Notes: generated from the sequence alone by a model not told the origin. Shown: positions 23,972 to 35,145, numbered from the stretch's first letter. The stretch: 64,000 bases of DNA from Triticum aestivum (GCF_018294505.1 NC_057802.1:316852921-316916920), one strand, 5' to 3'. Numbers and translations: made by a program.

Positions 23972-24008
23972 CCCCCCCCCCCCCCCCCCCCCCCCTCCCC
24001 TTTTTTTT
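23972..24008. repeat. C24 homopolymer with adjoining CTCCCC and T-run
   Basis: An uninterrupted run of about 24 C is followed by TCCCC and nine T. The length is prone to polymerase slippage and sequencing error. Confidence 0.9.
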
Positions 24009-24079
24009 AACGTGCGACGTAAAAATAACAAAAAAAACGCTTGCGAACTTAGCGCTGCTGAACTCCACCTACTAGCCAC

Positions 24080-24790
24080 TGGACCAAATGACTGTTATAA
24101 TTATATAATGAGAAACCTGGATATATTTTGAAAACATGCTTTAAGGGCAATTTTTTTTGAAAATGTAAACAATTTTTGAAGGCCACAACATCAATATTTG
24201 AATACTTCTTTGAAGGGCTAATACATTTTGAAACTGTAAACAATTTTTGAAATCACCACATTTTTTTAAAGTACAAACAGCTTTTCAAAAAATAGAACAT
24301 TTTTTGGAAACTCAGCGAGTTTTAAAAAGTGAACACTTCCTGAAACATCAACATTTTAAAAAATGGGAACAATTTTTTAATCTAGAACAAAATTAGTACA
24401 TAGTTTCAAAACATGTTCAGTTTTTAAAAATCTTGTTCATAAATTCCAAATGTTCGGGAATCTAAAAAAATGTTTGCACTTTTCAAAAAATAGAAGTTTA
24501 AAAATGTCTATGGTTACTATTTTTTATAACAAATTAAAAAAATGTTTCCTGGTTTTCAAAAAGTGTTTGGAATTTTCAAATTCGGTTTGCACTTTTTAAA
24601 AATGTCCACAGTTTCATAAATTGTTCATAGATGTCAATGGATGTTTGAAAAATATCTGGATTTTCAAAAATAGTGTAACATTTTCAGATTTTTTTTCGAA
24701 TTTCGTAAACTATTTGCATTAAAAAAATGTACTCCGGATTTAAAATTGTTCACCCTTTTTCAGGAAATGTTTAGAATCTTTGAAAAATGT
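24080..24790. repeat. Degenerate A/T-rich low-complexity region
   Basis: Imperfect reiterations of motifs such as TTTTTGAAA, AAAATGTTT and TTTTCAAAAA, without a constant period and without coding potential. It is probably an old degenerated repeat. Confidence 0.65.
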
Positions 24791-24819
24791 TTACGTATAT
24801 GAACGCTCTTGTTTGTTCT

Positions 24820-24905
24820 TACTCCCTCCGTCCGGAAAAACTTGTCCCTCAAATGGATGTATCTAGCGCTAAGTTTGGGACAAACTTTTTTGGACGGAGG
24901 GAGTA
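24820..24905. mobile_element. Stowaway-like MITE
   Basis: TA-flanked, with inverted repeats CTCCCTCCGTCC and GGACGGAGGGAG. Pairing extends about 25 bp inward (AAACTTGTCCC against GGGACAAACTT), so the element folds into a near-complete hairpin. Confidence 0.85.
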
Positions 24906-25063
24906 CCTTCTTATAGGCGTCACGCTATCTATCAACACCAGCATCCTTCAGGGCGAGTGGATAGATGCGGGCGCTGCTAGTGTGAGACCCCGAGTTCGAG
25001 TACTGTCCAGCACTGATGTTTCTTTCTTGGGCCCATGGACTGGCTGGGCGGGTCCGGTTGGCT
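24906..25063. other. Spacer between two MITEs
   Basis: Unique-looking sequence with a GAGTGGATAGATGCGGGCGC segment. No gene is recognised. Confidence 0.4.
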
Positions 25064-25149
25064 AATACTCCCTCCGTCCGGAATTTTAGAATTAAAATAC
25101 GTCTAGATACATTCATTTCTCCGACTAGTATTTTCGGTGGGAGGGAGTA
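25064..25149. mobile_element. Stowaway-like MITE
   Basis: TA-flanked element opening CTCCCTCCGTCCGG and closing GGGAGGGAG. The right arm is diverged (GGTGGGAGGGAG). The left border is certain to a base or two. Confidence 0.7.
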
Positions 25150-25421
25150 TTTTTTTCGTCGCTTAGCTCTTTTTTTCATCGCTCCTTATAGAAGACAAAT
25201 GGCTTTGTTTAGTTAAAAAATGTTTATTGTGGTTACAAAAATCTTAAAAATGTTATTATCATTACGAAAATGAAAAACAAAGAACCAAAAAAAGAAAAGG
25301 AAAGGAAAAAAATAAAAATGAAAAAAGGCCCATGTACCGGCAGAGCAGAGTGAGTGCGCGTGCAACTACACAACTGGGCCGGCCCGATTCGTTCTAATGT
25401 CCAGCCATCTAGTCAATGATC

Positions 25422-25669
25422 GGGCGAGCATGACGAGTCCAAGCTCGACTGGGGTGATTTTATGCTCGGCAATGGTGGAAGAGGAGGTGGCAACGGCCGT
25501 GCTGGCCGAGGGACATATGGCAGTTCTCAGTATGGCCACGGCCGAGGCAATACTAATGGCAGGGGAAGAAGTACGGCTGGCCGTGGGGTTCCGACCAGCG
25601 GGCCAGGTCGCGGCAGGGGAGAAGGAGCTACTGTTTCCTGCTTTGACCAGAATGTTAGTTGAAGGCATA
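25422..25669 (+). pseudogene. LINE ORF1 fragment, Gly/Arg-rich
   Basis: One frame reads LDWGDFMLGNGGRGGG and continues as a Gly/Arg/Ser-rich tail (GRGTYGSSQYGHGRGN) until a TGA at about 25660. This fits the low-complexity C-terminal half of plant LINE ORF1 nucleic-acid-binding proteins. The segment is cut at 25669 by the TIR transposon and resumes at 37989. The assignment depends on its position inside the LINE target duplication; the protein alone would be ambiguous with a Copia gag tail. Confidence 0.6.
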
Positions 25670-26000
25670 GGCGTGTTTGGTTGCCCGCATGTAGCTCAAC
25701 TAGGCCCGCGCGGGATGTGCGCGACTTGTTTGGTTGGCTGGGCTGCATGCGGTTTGAAGCCCGCACGAACCTCAAAGCAGCCCGTAGCCTGGCCCGGCGG
25801 GAACTGCCGAATCGGCAGTTTCTCGCGAGCCTGGCCGGGCGCGGCCGCGCGTGCAGGGCAGTTGCACGCCTCGGGCAGCGTGGGAGACGGAGGCGACGTC
25901 TCATTACTCGCTTCCACTCTCCTATCACCGCCCAGGCGCACTGTTCCCACTGCTCCCTCTCTCTCCCTCACCGCCCCTCCCTCTCCTCTCCTCTGCTCCG

Positions 26001-26477
26001 ATGGCTCCGCCACGCCCACCGCCGCGCCGCCCTCTAACCCCGGTCGACCAGCGCATCTCCAACATCCAGGAGCGCTAGCTGGCCGGGCTCCAGAACTCGG
26101 GCCGCGACCTGGCCTCCGCGCTGCGGGCGCCGTCCCCCATCTGCTGCCGGCCTCCACGACCTCCGGCCAATGCGGTGCCGGCCGCTCCTGCTCCGCCGCC
26201 GATTCCGGACCTCGTGGTCCTGGGCTCGGCGCCGGCGCCGTCGACGAAGCCGCCCCTTGTTGGGACACCATTGGCCTCGGGGGTTTTCTTGACCCCGTCC
26301 GAGGGTTTTCTCCGGTCGGCGGGCCGTCCTTCTCGACCTCCGGCGTGGCGTTCAGCACGGGGCCGATGCCGCAGGCCGTCGCCGGTGCCGGCTCGTCCTC
26401 TGCTCCGCCACCTCTATCGTTCCCGCCGGGGTTTTCACCCCGGCCTCGGTTCGCCGCGGCTGCGCGTGCTCCGGTGA
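26001..26477 (+). pseudogene. GC-rich first-exon-like gene fragment inside the TIR transposon
   Basis: From ATG at 26001 one frame reads MAPPRPPPRRPLTPVDQRIS, then NIQER and a TAG at 26076-26078 where CAG (Gln) would keep it open (LAGLQNSGRDLASAL follows). Further on, the plausible coding frame appears to shift: another frame at 26270-26475 gives FSTSGVAFSTGPMPQAVAG and PPLSFPPGFSPRPRF, ending at a GTGAGT that would serve as a splice donor. This looks like a captured or ancestral first exon, high in GC as is usual for grass 5' exons, now broken. The protein family is not recognised. Whether it once spliced to the B3 ORF at 36918 is inference. Confidence 0.45.
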
Positions 26478-26599
26478 GTCAAATCCCCAACAATCTTGCT
26501 CCTAGATGTAGATTAGCGGTTAATTTCTTAGGCAGGTGCTAGGATTGATAGGATTCTAGCAGATCCGATTGGATGCGATCCCAATCGAATCCCATCAGA

Positions 26600-26860
26600 C
26601 TGATCTGTTCTTATTTTGTACAGTGCGTGTGCTACTGCTTGTGTTCATTCTAGAATGCTAGTAGCTGTGTTACATGCTAGATTCATGTTAATGCTAGATT
26701 CATGTTCATGCTAGTGCGAGTGCTACTACATGCTAGATTTGTGCTACATGCTAGTAGCTGTGTTCATGCTAGAATCATGTTCATGTTGAGTGATGAATGC
26801 TAGAATCATGTTGACTGATGGCATGCTCATGTTAGGATCATGTCCTTGTTTCATGTTGCA
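26600..26860. repeat. Intron-like spacer with reiterated TGCTAGATTCATGTT
   Basis: Multiple imperfect copies of ATGCTAGATTCATGTTCATG occur, following the putative donor at 26475. No coding signal is present. Confidence 0.55.
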
Positions 26861-27015
26861 TGTTGAAACTAGGATTTGTGCCATTAGTGGATGTTATACG
26901 TGCATGTAGTAGGATGGTCCCAAATCTGCATGGCTGCACATGGGTGCTATTGGCACTTGCTGTTGCTATTTTTAGATGTTTCCTTGTTTAGGATAGTGCA
27001 GTGATCAGTGCCAGT

Positions 27016-28419
27016 TGATACGTCTCCGTCGTATCTACTTTTCCAAACACTTTTGCCCTTGTTTTGGACTCTAACTTGCATGATTTGAATGGAACTAACC
27101 CGGACTGACGCTGTTTTCAGCAGAATTGCCATGGTGTTATTTATGTGCAGAAACAAAAGTTCTCGGAATTAACTGAAACTCCACGGAACTTATTTGGAAA
27201 ATATTAAAAATACTCGAAGAAGAATCCACGTCAGGGGGGCCTCCACCTGTCCACGAGGGTGGGGGGCGCGCCTGCCCTCCCTGGGCGCGCCCCCTGCCTC
27301 GTGGGCCTCTTGACGCTCCACCGACCTCAACTCCAACTCCATATATTCGTGTTCGGGGAGAAAAAAATAAGAGAGAAGGATTCATCACGTTTTACGATAC
27401 GGAGCCGCCGCCAAGCCCTAAAACCTCTCGGGAGGGCTGACCTGGAGTCCGTTCGGGGCTCCGGAGAGGGGAATCCGTCGCCGTCATCATCATCAACCAT
27501 CCTCCATCACCAATTTCATGATGCTCACCGCCGTGCGTGAGTAATTCCATCGTAGGCTTGCTGGACGGTGATGGGTTGGATGAGATTTATCATGTAATCG
27601 AGTTAGTTTTGTTAGGGTTTGATCCCTAGTATCCACTATGTTCTGAGATTGATGTTGCTATGACTTTGCTATGCTTAATGCTTGTCACTAGGGCCCGAGT
27701 GCCATGATTTCAGATCTGAACCTATTATGTTTTCATGAATATATGTGAGTTCTTGATCCTATCTTGCAAGTCTATAGTCACCTACTATGTGTTATGATCC
27801 GGCAACCCCGAAGTGACAATAATCGGGACCACTCCCGGTGATGACCGTAGTTTGAGGAGTTCATGTATTCACTATGTGTTAATGCTTTGGTCCGGTACTC
27901 TATTAAAAGGAGGCCTTAATATCCCTTAGTTTCCATTAGGACCCCGCTGCCACGGGAGGGTAGGACAAAAGATGTCATGCAAGTTCTTTTCCATAAGCAC
28001 GTATGACTATATTCGGAATACATGCCTACATTACATTGATGAATTGGAGCTAGTTCTGTGTCACCCTATGTTATGACTGTTACATGATGAACCGCATCCG
28101 GCATAATTCTCCATCACCGATCCAATGCCTACGAGCTTTTCACATATTGTTCTTCGCTTATTTACTTTTCCGTTGCTACTGTTACAATCACTACAAAACC
28201 CAAAAATATTACTTTTGCTATCGTTACCGTTACTTCCATATTACTTTGCTACTAAATACTTTGCTGCAGATACTAAGTTATCCAGGTGTTGTTGAATTGA
28301 CAACTCAACTGCTAATACTTGAGAATATTCTTTGGCTCCCCTTGTATCGAATCAATAAATTTGGGTTGAATACTCTACCCCCGAAAACTGTTGCGATCCC
28401 CTATACTTGTGGGTTATCA
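27016..28419 (+). repeat. 5' LTR of the Athila-like element
   Basis: TG...CA bounded. It contains a GC-rich inverted module (CACGAGGGTGGGG...GGGCGCGCC...CTGCCTCGTGGG, 27250-27305) followed by CCATATATTCG near 27340, a plausible TATA box. The leader after it (AGACTATTTTCTAGCGCCG) is the presumed primer-binding region. Confidence 0.9.
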
Positions 28420-28497
28420 AGACTATTTTCTAGCGCCGTTGCCGGGGAGCATAGCTCTATTCTTTGAGTCACTTGGGATTTATATCTTCTGGTCACT

Positions 28498-30111
28498 ATG
28501 AAGAACTTGAAAGACGCGAAAACAAAAATTTATCCCTCAACTATGAAGGGGGGGGGGTAAGGAACTGCCATCTAGCTCTGCACTTGATTCACCCTCTGTT
28601 TTGAGTAAGCTTGCGACACCTAAACCTGCTTCTGCTATTAATTCTGATATGTCGCATGTTATTGATGATGCCACTTCTGCTATGCATGATACTTATGATG
28701 AAACTACTTCTATGCTTGATACTACTGTGCCACTTGGTGAATTTCTTGATGAACAACTTGCTAGGGCTAGAGAGAATGAAATTATTGAAACTGATAATAT
28801 TGAAGATAGTGATGATGAAGACTCTCCCCCTAATAAATATGAATTACCTGTTGTGCCTGAGGGTTATGTTCTGGATGAAGAATCTGCTAGAGCTATTTTA
28901 GCTTGCAATGATAGAAGTGATCTTAAGAAGTTATTAGCTAAATGGAAGCAGCAATCTCTTAATGCTAGAATGAAACCTGACCCTGCTTTTGCTACTTCAC
29001 CTATCTGTGTTACTGATAAGGATTATGAATTCTCTGTTGATCCTGATATAATTACTTTGGTTGAATCTGATCCTTTTTATGGCTATGAATCTGAAACTGT
29101 TGTGGCACATCTTACTAAATTAAATGATATAGCCACCCTGTTCACTAATGATGAGAGAACTCGCTACCTTTATATCCTTAAAATATTTCCGTTCTCATTA
29201 AAGGGTGATGCTAAGATATGGTTTAATTCTCTTGATCCTGGTTGTGTGCGTAGTCCCCAGGATATGATTTATTACTTCTCTGCTAAATATTTCCCTGCTC
29301 ATAAGAAACAAGCTGCTTTAAGGGATATATATATAATTTTGTGCAAATTGAAGAAGAGAGTCTCCCACAAGCTTGGGGGAGGCTTCTCCAATTACTTAAT
29401 GCTTTGCCTGATCATCCTCTTAAGAAAAATGAAATACTTGATATCTTTTATAATGGACTAACCGATGCTTCCAGAGATTACCTGGATAGTTGTGCTGGTT
29501 CTGTTTTCAGGGAAAGAACACCGGATGAAGCTGAAATTCTATTGAATAATATGTTGACCAATGAAAATAATTGGACACTTCCTGAGCCAATTCCTGAGCC
29601 TATTCCTAAACCAACTCCGAAGAAAAGAGGTGTTCTATTTCTCAGTCCTGAAGATATGCAAGAGGCAAAGAAATCTATGAAAGAAAAAGGTATTAAAGCT
29701 GAAGATGTTAAGAATTTACCTCCTATTGAAGAAATACATGGTCTTAATTTACCGCCTGTTGAAGAAATATATGATCTTAATCCATCACCTATTAAAGAAA
29801 CTCATGGTCTTGATAACCCGACACAGGTAGTAAAGGTAAATTCTCTCTATAGATTTGATGAAGGTGATATTCCTCACTATAAGTCTGCTAGACAATGCTT
29901 AGAAGAGTTTGATAATTTTATTGTCAAACAAGAAAACTTCAATGCTTATTTTGGTAGACAATTGAAATATAATTCCGATATGCTTGAATACTTGGGTGAT
30001 TATATGTCTAGAGTTAAAGGTGAACTTAAAGTCATTAGTAAACATGCTTCTATGGTTACCACTCAGGCAGAACAAGTACTTAAAGCTGAAAATGATTTGC
30101 TCAATGAATAG
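28498..30111 (+). pseudogene. gag of the Athila-like element, two frameshifts
   Basis: Gag packages the element RNA. The start ATG at 28498 reads MKNLKDAKTKIYPST, then a G10 run (28548-28557) puts a TAA in frame; one G fewer would join it to the long frame that follows. That frame has an acidic N-terminal part (LGEFLDEQLARARENEIIET) and the retrotransposon gag core near 29190 (FPFSLKGDAKIWFNSLDPGC). A TA-repeat expansion near 29325-29336 shifts the frame again; the continuation from 29345 reads EEESLPQAWGRLLQLL and IFYNGLTDASRDYLDSCAG, typical of plant Athila-type gag, then a Pro/Glu-rich spacer (PEPIPEPIPKPTPKKR). Both lesions sit in simple repeats, as expected for recent slippage. TAG at 30109-30111 overlaps the protease start. 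Confidence 0.88.
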
Positions 30112-31321
30112 TAAGAATAATGATTATGCTGTTAGAGTGGCTACTAGAACTGGTAAAATGACTCAGGAACCTTTGTATCCTGAAGGCCATCCTAAGAGAA
30201 TTGAGCAAGATTCTCAGAGAAATAATATTGATGCACCTAGTCATTCTAAAAAGAAGAAAAAGAAAAATGATAGGACTTTGCATGCTTCTAGTGAACCTGT
30301 TGCTGAAACACCTGAGAATCCAAATGATATTTCTATTTCTGATGCTGAAACACAATCTGGTAATGAACATGAACCTAGTGATAATATTAATGAAGATGTT
30401 CATGATGATGCTCAACCTAGTAATGATAATGATATAGAAATTGAACCTGCTGTTGATCTTGATAACCGACAATCAAAGAATCAACGTTATGATAAAAGAG
30501 ACTTTGTTGCTAGGAAACACGGTAAAGAAAGAGAACCATGGGTTCAGAAACCCATGCCTTTCCCTCCCAAACCATCCAAGAAAAAGGATGATGAGGATTT
30601 TGAGCGCTTTGCTGAAATGATTAGACCTATCTTTTTGCGTATGCAATTAACTGATATGCTCAAAATGAATCCTTATGCTAAGTATATGAAAGAAATTGTC
30701 ACTAATAAAAGAAAGATACCGGAAGCTGAAATTTCCACCATGCTTGCTAATTATACTTTTAAGGGTGGAATACCAAAGAAACTAGGAGATCCAGGAGTAC
30801 CCACTATACCATGCTCCATTAAAAGAAACTATGTTAAAACTGCTTTATGTGATCTTGGAGCCGGTGTTAGTGTTATGCCTCTCTCTTTATATCGTAGACT
30901 TGATTTGAATAAGTTGACACCTACTGAAATATCTTTGCAAATGGCTGATAAATCAACTGCTATACCTGTCGGTATTTGTGAGGATGTGCCTGTTGTGGTT
31001 GCAAACGTTACTATTTTAACGGACTTTGTTATTCTTGATATTCCCGAGGACGATAGTATGTCTATTATTCTTGGAAGACCTTTTTTGAATACTGCAGGGG
31101 CTGTTATTGATTGCAACAAAGGCAATGTCACTTTTCATGTTAATGGTAATGAGCATACGGTACACTTTCCGAGGAAACAACCTCAAGTCCACAGTATCAA
31201 TTCTATTGGAAAAATTCCATCGATTATTTTTGGAGGTTTTGAATTTCCTCTTCCTACTGTCAAGAAGAAATATGATATTCTTATTATTGGGGATGTGCAT
31301 ATCCCCGTTGAGGTAACATAG
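30104..31321 (+). CDS. Retropepsin-type aspartic protease ORF of the Athila-like element
   Basis: 405 residues, intact. The ATG at 30104 overlaps the gag stop in the string ATGAATAG, giving a different frame from gag. The N-terminal half is a basic/acidic, disordered linker (a KKKKKKNDRT run, many Asp/Glu). The protease domain lies in the last third: active site DLGAGVSVMPLSLYRRL near residue 250, then SLQMADKSTAIPVG, and the conserved SIILGRPFLNTAGAVIDC. In an autonomous relative this domain leads into RT. Here the frame closes at TAA/TAG-rich DNA and no RT follows. Its role would be cleavage of Gag. Alternative: it is translated as a gag-pro fusion by frameshifting rather than by reinitiation. 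Confidence 0.88.
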   Translation: MNSKNNDYAVRVATRTGKMTQEPLYPEGHPKRIEQDSQRNNIDAPSHSKKKKKKNDRTLHASSEPVAETPENPNDISISDAETQSGNEHEPSDNINEDVHDDAQPSNDNDIEIEPAVDLDNRQSKNQRYDKRDFVARKHGKEREPWVQKPMPFPPKPSKKKDDEDFERFAEMIRPIFLRMQLTDMLKMNPYAKYMKEIVTNKRKIPEAEISTMLANYTFKGGIPKKLGDPGVPTIPCSIKRNYVKTALCDLGAGVSVMPLSLYRRLDLNKLTPTEISLQMADKSTAIPVGICEDVPVVVANVTILTDFVILDIPEDDSMSIILGRPFLNTAGAVIDCNKGNVTFHVNGNEHTVHFPRKQPQVHSINSIGKIPSIIFGGFEFPLPTVKKKYDILIIGDVHIPVEVT

Positions 31322-31458
31322 TGTTATTCGAAATTTCTCCGGTTCCATGTTAGTCGGAATGAGTTCGTTAACAAGACTTGATCAACCTTGTTAGTGGATT
31401 CCTTTTGATGAGCATGAGATGGATGAAACTAGAAAGCACAACCTTCTGTACCCTCCTT

Positions 31459-31760
31459 TTACTTTCTGTTATTTAGTTGAAATAAAGTAAAAATAGTTTT
31501 TTTCTGTCTGTTTTCTGAATTATCCGTGCAATATAAAAATACCCCGAAAATAAAAGTTCTCCAAATGCCCTGAAAATGGAATATGATTTTTTCTGGAATA
31601 TTTGAGAATATCTGGCACTGAGAACACAGCAGGGGGAGCAAGCACCTGGCCACGAGGGTCCAGGGCGCGCCCCCTGCCTCGTGGGCCCACGGTGGCTCCC
31701 CTCCACTTATTCCTGCACCCGCACACTTCTTATTCCTCCCAAAAAAATCACCATCCAGCT
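31459..31760 (+). promoter_or_regulatory. LTR-like GC-rich module inside the Athila-like element
   Basis: The string GGCCACGAGGGTCCAGGGCG followed by CGCCCCCTGCCTCGTGGGCC (about 31650-31690) closely matches the module of the LTRs (27250-27305) and of the unrelated-looking solo LTR (41827-41885). The A-rich stretch before it (AAAAGTTCTCC near 31552) also echoes the LTR (AAAAGTTCTCGG). It lies between the protease stop and the extra ORF at 32093, so it could be an internal promoter for that ORF or a relic of an older LTR. Function is inferred only. Confidence 0.45.
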
Positions 31761-32092
31761 CAAGCACGAGTTCTAGCTCATTTTGCTGCGATTTTCGATC
31801 TCCTTGCTCAAAGCACCTCTCACAAAACTGCTTGGGGAGATTGTTCCTTGGTATGTGACTCCTCCATTGGTCCAATTAGTTTTTGTTCTAGTGCTTTATT
31901 CATTGCAAATTTGTGCTGCCTAGGTGACCATGTTCTTGAGCTTGCATGTCAAATTTATATGGTTCCAAGTAGTTCTAATGCATGATATAGGCTCTAGGCA
32001 CTTTTAGGAGTAGTTGCTATCAATTTTGTTGAGCTTGGTTCACTTTTATTTGAAGTTACTAAAAATTTCAGAAATTTTTCAGAGGAAGAAAT

Positions 32093-33118
32093 ATGCTTAG
32101 GAAAATGTACCAAGGTGGTCCTTCAAGGAAGCAAGGACCCAGGCTCGCAATGCGCGATGCCGATGATGAGCCACCAAGGAACGCTCCAGTGCGGCCTTGT
32201 GAATGGCCTTCAGAAGGCTTTATGGATCGAGCGGGAATCAAGGAAGAATTTAACGCGTATTTGCGTAACGCTGATCTTGTGAGCTTCGAGGGAGAAAAGT
32301 GCCGCCAGTACCACTATCTCACTAGTTCCTTTGTGAGGAGGTTTGAATTTTCATCTTCACGCAATTCTCAGACTGTCCTGTTTGATCTCTATGAAAAATC
32401 TTACACTATGGACTTAGAGGATTTTACCACTGCCTGCAAACTTCCACAATGGGGTAGTACTAGTGAACCCCGCAAATCTGAATTTAGAGAATTTCTTGCT
32501 AGTATAACTGTGGGGGAATCTAGAGACATAACACAAGCTACCATAGGGAGCATTCATTTTCCTGCTATACATTATTTTGCTCTCTTCATAGGTAGGTGCA
32601 TAAATGGTAAAGATGAAGCATGTCACATGTGTGTCCCTGACCTCAGTATTCTTAGGAGTGCTGTGTTAGGAGATAAATCTTATAATTTGGGAGCCATTGT
32701 TGCACGTAGGTTGCATCATAATAGATTTAATGGAGATTTCTTTGGTGGAATTTATGCAACCCGCTTAGCTGATTTTCTTGGTGTAACCATACGTGATGAT
32801 GATATTGAATTGCCTCCTACTTATCTAGACTTTAATGCTATGGTTCACCATCAGGTTGTCGAGAGGAATGAACCACCTCTCCAGTACAGACTAATCTTTG
32901 ACAGGCGTCACGCCGTCAATATTGTTCTTCCTGCCCCTACTCTCTTTGACTTTCAGGAAAAAGGGAGACATTACATAACCAGAGAGGAGGCGGAGGAGTA
33001 TAGGAGGAGGGCTGAGATAGCTCGCCTCCAAGCTGCAGCACACGATGCAATGACCGCTGCATCTCAGTACGACCCCAACTACAACTTTGGATATCCGCCA
33101 GGCCATCCGTGGCAATAA
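32093..33118 (+). CDS. Extra ORF of the Athila-like element (Athila ORF-1-like)
   Basis: 341 residues, intact, starting at ATG 32093 and ending with TAA. The N-terminus is basic (MLRKMYQGGPSRKQGPRLAM). The centre has the plant-retrotransposon pattern CRQYHYLTSSFVRRFEF, then LFDLYEKSYTMDLEDFTTAC and a repeated pattern of short hydrophobic helices; this resembles the Athila ORF-1 family (Pfam ATHILA) as I remember it. The C-terminus has a short charged helix (REEAEEYRRRAEIARLQAAA). No transmembrane segment or signal peptide is seen, so an envelope role is not supported. It stays open while gag does not, which suggests either recent loss of gag or selection on this ORF. Function unknown. Confidence 0.7.
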   Translation: MLRKMYQGGPSRKQGPRLAMRDADDEPPRNAPVRPCEWPSEGFMDRAGIKEEFNAYLRNADLVSFEGEKCRQYHYLTSSFVRRFEFSSSRNSQTVLFDLYEKSYTMDLEDFTTACKLPQWGSTSEPRKSEFREFLASITVGESRDITQATIGSIHFPAIHYFALFIGRCINGKDEACHMCVPDLSILRSAVLGDKSYNLGAIVARRLHHNRFNGDFFGGIYATRLADFLGVTIRDDDIELPPTYLDFNAMVHHQVVERNEPPLQYRLIFDRRHAVNIVLPAPTLFDFQEKGRHYITREEAEEYRRRAEIARLQAAAHDAMTAASQYDPNYNFGYPPGHPWQ

Positions 33119-35145
33119 ACCAACTTAGGCCAAAAGCCTAAGCTTGGGGGAGTACGTATTTCTCACCGACATTACATTCATGTTCACACACTCATTGCTA
33201 GATGTCGGTGCTCATACTCTTTCACTGTAATATCCATGCTAGTTTATTTTCCTTTTCTTGCTTTCTTCTTGTGTGTTTAATAAACCTTAAGAAAAACCCA
33301 AAAAATTAGTGTAGCTTTTAGTTAGTTTACTTTTCTTGCTGTAGTAGTAATAATTAAAAAGAAAACCCAAAAAGATTTCCCGTTCTTCTTTTGCTTGTTG
33401 GGAGCTTTCCCGTGTAAATAGTTTTATTTCTTTTCTTTCTTTGGGGGTCGATAGGAGAAGACCATGATTAAATTGTTGAAGTGGCTCTTATATGCATTAT
33501 TGTTGATTTAACCAAGAGCCCATATTGCCTTGTCTTCTCCTGTTTATTGAATGCTCGCAGATTCCAGCTTAGTCCAATGCACGTGCACTCTTATTATTTT
33601 CACATCGTTCGGTCGTGCAAGTGAAAGGCAATTATGACGATATATGATGGACTGATTGAGATGAGAGAAGCTGGTATGAACTCGACCTCTCTTGTTTTTG
33701 TAAATATGATTAGTTCATCGTTCCTGATTCAGCCTATTATGAATAAACATGTTTGCAATGACAATTAGAGATCATAGTTGCTTATGCCATGCTTGATTAG
33801 CTATGAGTTATAATGGTTTACCTTGCGTGCCAACATGCTATTAAAATGGTTGTGATGTGGTATAGTGGGGTGGTATCCTCCTTTGAATGATTTAAGTGAC
33901 TCGACTTGGCACATGTTCACACATGTAGTTGAAACAAATCAACATAGCCTTCACGATATTTATGTTCATGGTGGATTATATCCTACTCATGCTTGCACTC
34001 AATGTTTATTAATTTTAATGCATGTTCATGACTGTTGTCGCTCTCTAGTTGGTCGCTTCCCAGTCTTTTGCTAGCCTTCACTTGTACTAAGCGGGAATAC
34101 TGCTTGTGCATCCAATCCCTTAAACCCCAAAGTTATTCCATATGAGTCCACTATACCTTCCTATATGCGGTATCTACCTGCCGTTCCAAGTAAATTTGTA
34201 TGTGCCAAACTCTAAACCTTCAAATGAAATTCTGTTTTGTATGCTCGAATAGCTCATGTATCAACTAGGGCTGTCCGTATCTTCCATGCTAGGCGGGTTA
34301 TTCTCAAGAGGAGTGGACTCCGCTCCTCACTCACGAGAAAATGGCTGGTCACCGGGATGCCCAGTCCCATGCTTTATGCAAACTAAATCAAAATAATTGC
34401 AAACAAAACTCCCCCTGGGACTGTTGTTAGTTGGAGGCACTCGTTGTTTCGAGCAAGCCATGGATTGATGCTTGTTGGTGGAGGGGGAGTATAAACTTTA
34501 CCATTCTGTTTGGGAACCGCCTATAATGTGTGTAGCATGGAAGATATCGCCATCTCTTGGTTGTTATGTTGACAATGAAAGTATGCCGCTCAAAATATTA
34601 TTTATCTCTGCTTTAAAATCGAGCTCTGGCACCTCTACAAATCCCTGCTTCCCTCTGCGAAGGGCCTATCTATTTACTTTTATGTTGAGTCATCACCCTC
34701 TTATTAAAAAGCACCAGCTGGAGAGCACTGCTGTCATTTGCATCCATTACTATTAATTTATATTGGGTATGACTATGACTGGATCTCTTTTACCATGAAT
34801 TACAATGTCTAGTCAGTCCTTGATCTTTAAAGGTGCTCTGCATTTATGTTTTGCGGTCTCAGAAAGGGCTAGCGAGATACCATCTTGTTATATCATATTA
34901 TGATTGTTTTGAGAAAGTGTTGTCATCCGAGATTTATTATTATTGCTCGCTAGTTGATTATGCCATTGATATGAGTAAACATGAGACCTAAGAGTTATTG
35001 TGAATGTGGTTAGTCATAATCTTTGCTGAAAACTTGAATGCTGGCTTTACATATTTACAACAACAAGAGCAAACAGAGTTTGTAAAAGTTTTTCTTTATC
35101 ACTTTCAGTTTATCAACTGAATTGCTTGAGGACAAGCAAAGGTTT
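33119..35145 (+). other. Non-coding 3' interior of the Athila-like element
   Basis: About 2 kb without a credible ORF or recognised domain. It begins with a second polypurine-like tract (AAGCTTGGGGGAG at 33140-33152). Long 3' non-coding interiors are common in large plant Gypsy elements. Confidence 0.6.
33140..33152 (+). other. Second polypurine-tract-like copy
   Basis: AAGCTTGGGGGAG is identical to the tract next to the 3' LTR (35146-35158), and a third copy sits in gag (29369-29381). It lies 22 bp after the stop of the extra ORF. Confidence 0.6.

Noticed and set aside
25397..26542. 381-codon ORF
   Set aside because: It runs from intergenic DNA through the LINE fragment and the TIR transposon across two element boundaries, so it cannot be one gene.
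32093..33118. Envelope-like identity for the extra ORF
   Set aside because: No signal peptide or membrane segment is visible; an Athila ORF-1-like assignment fits better.
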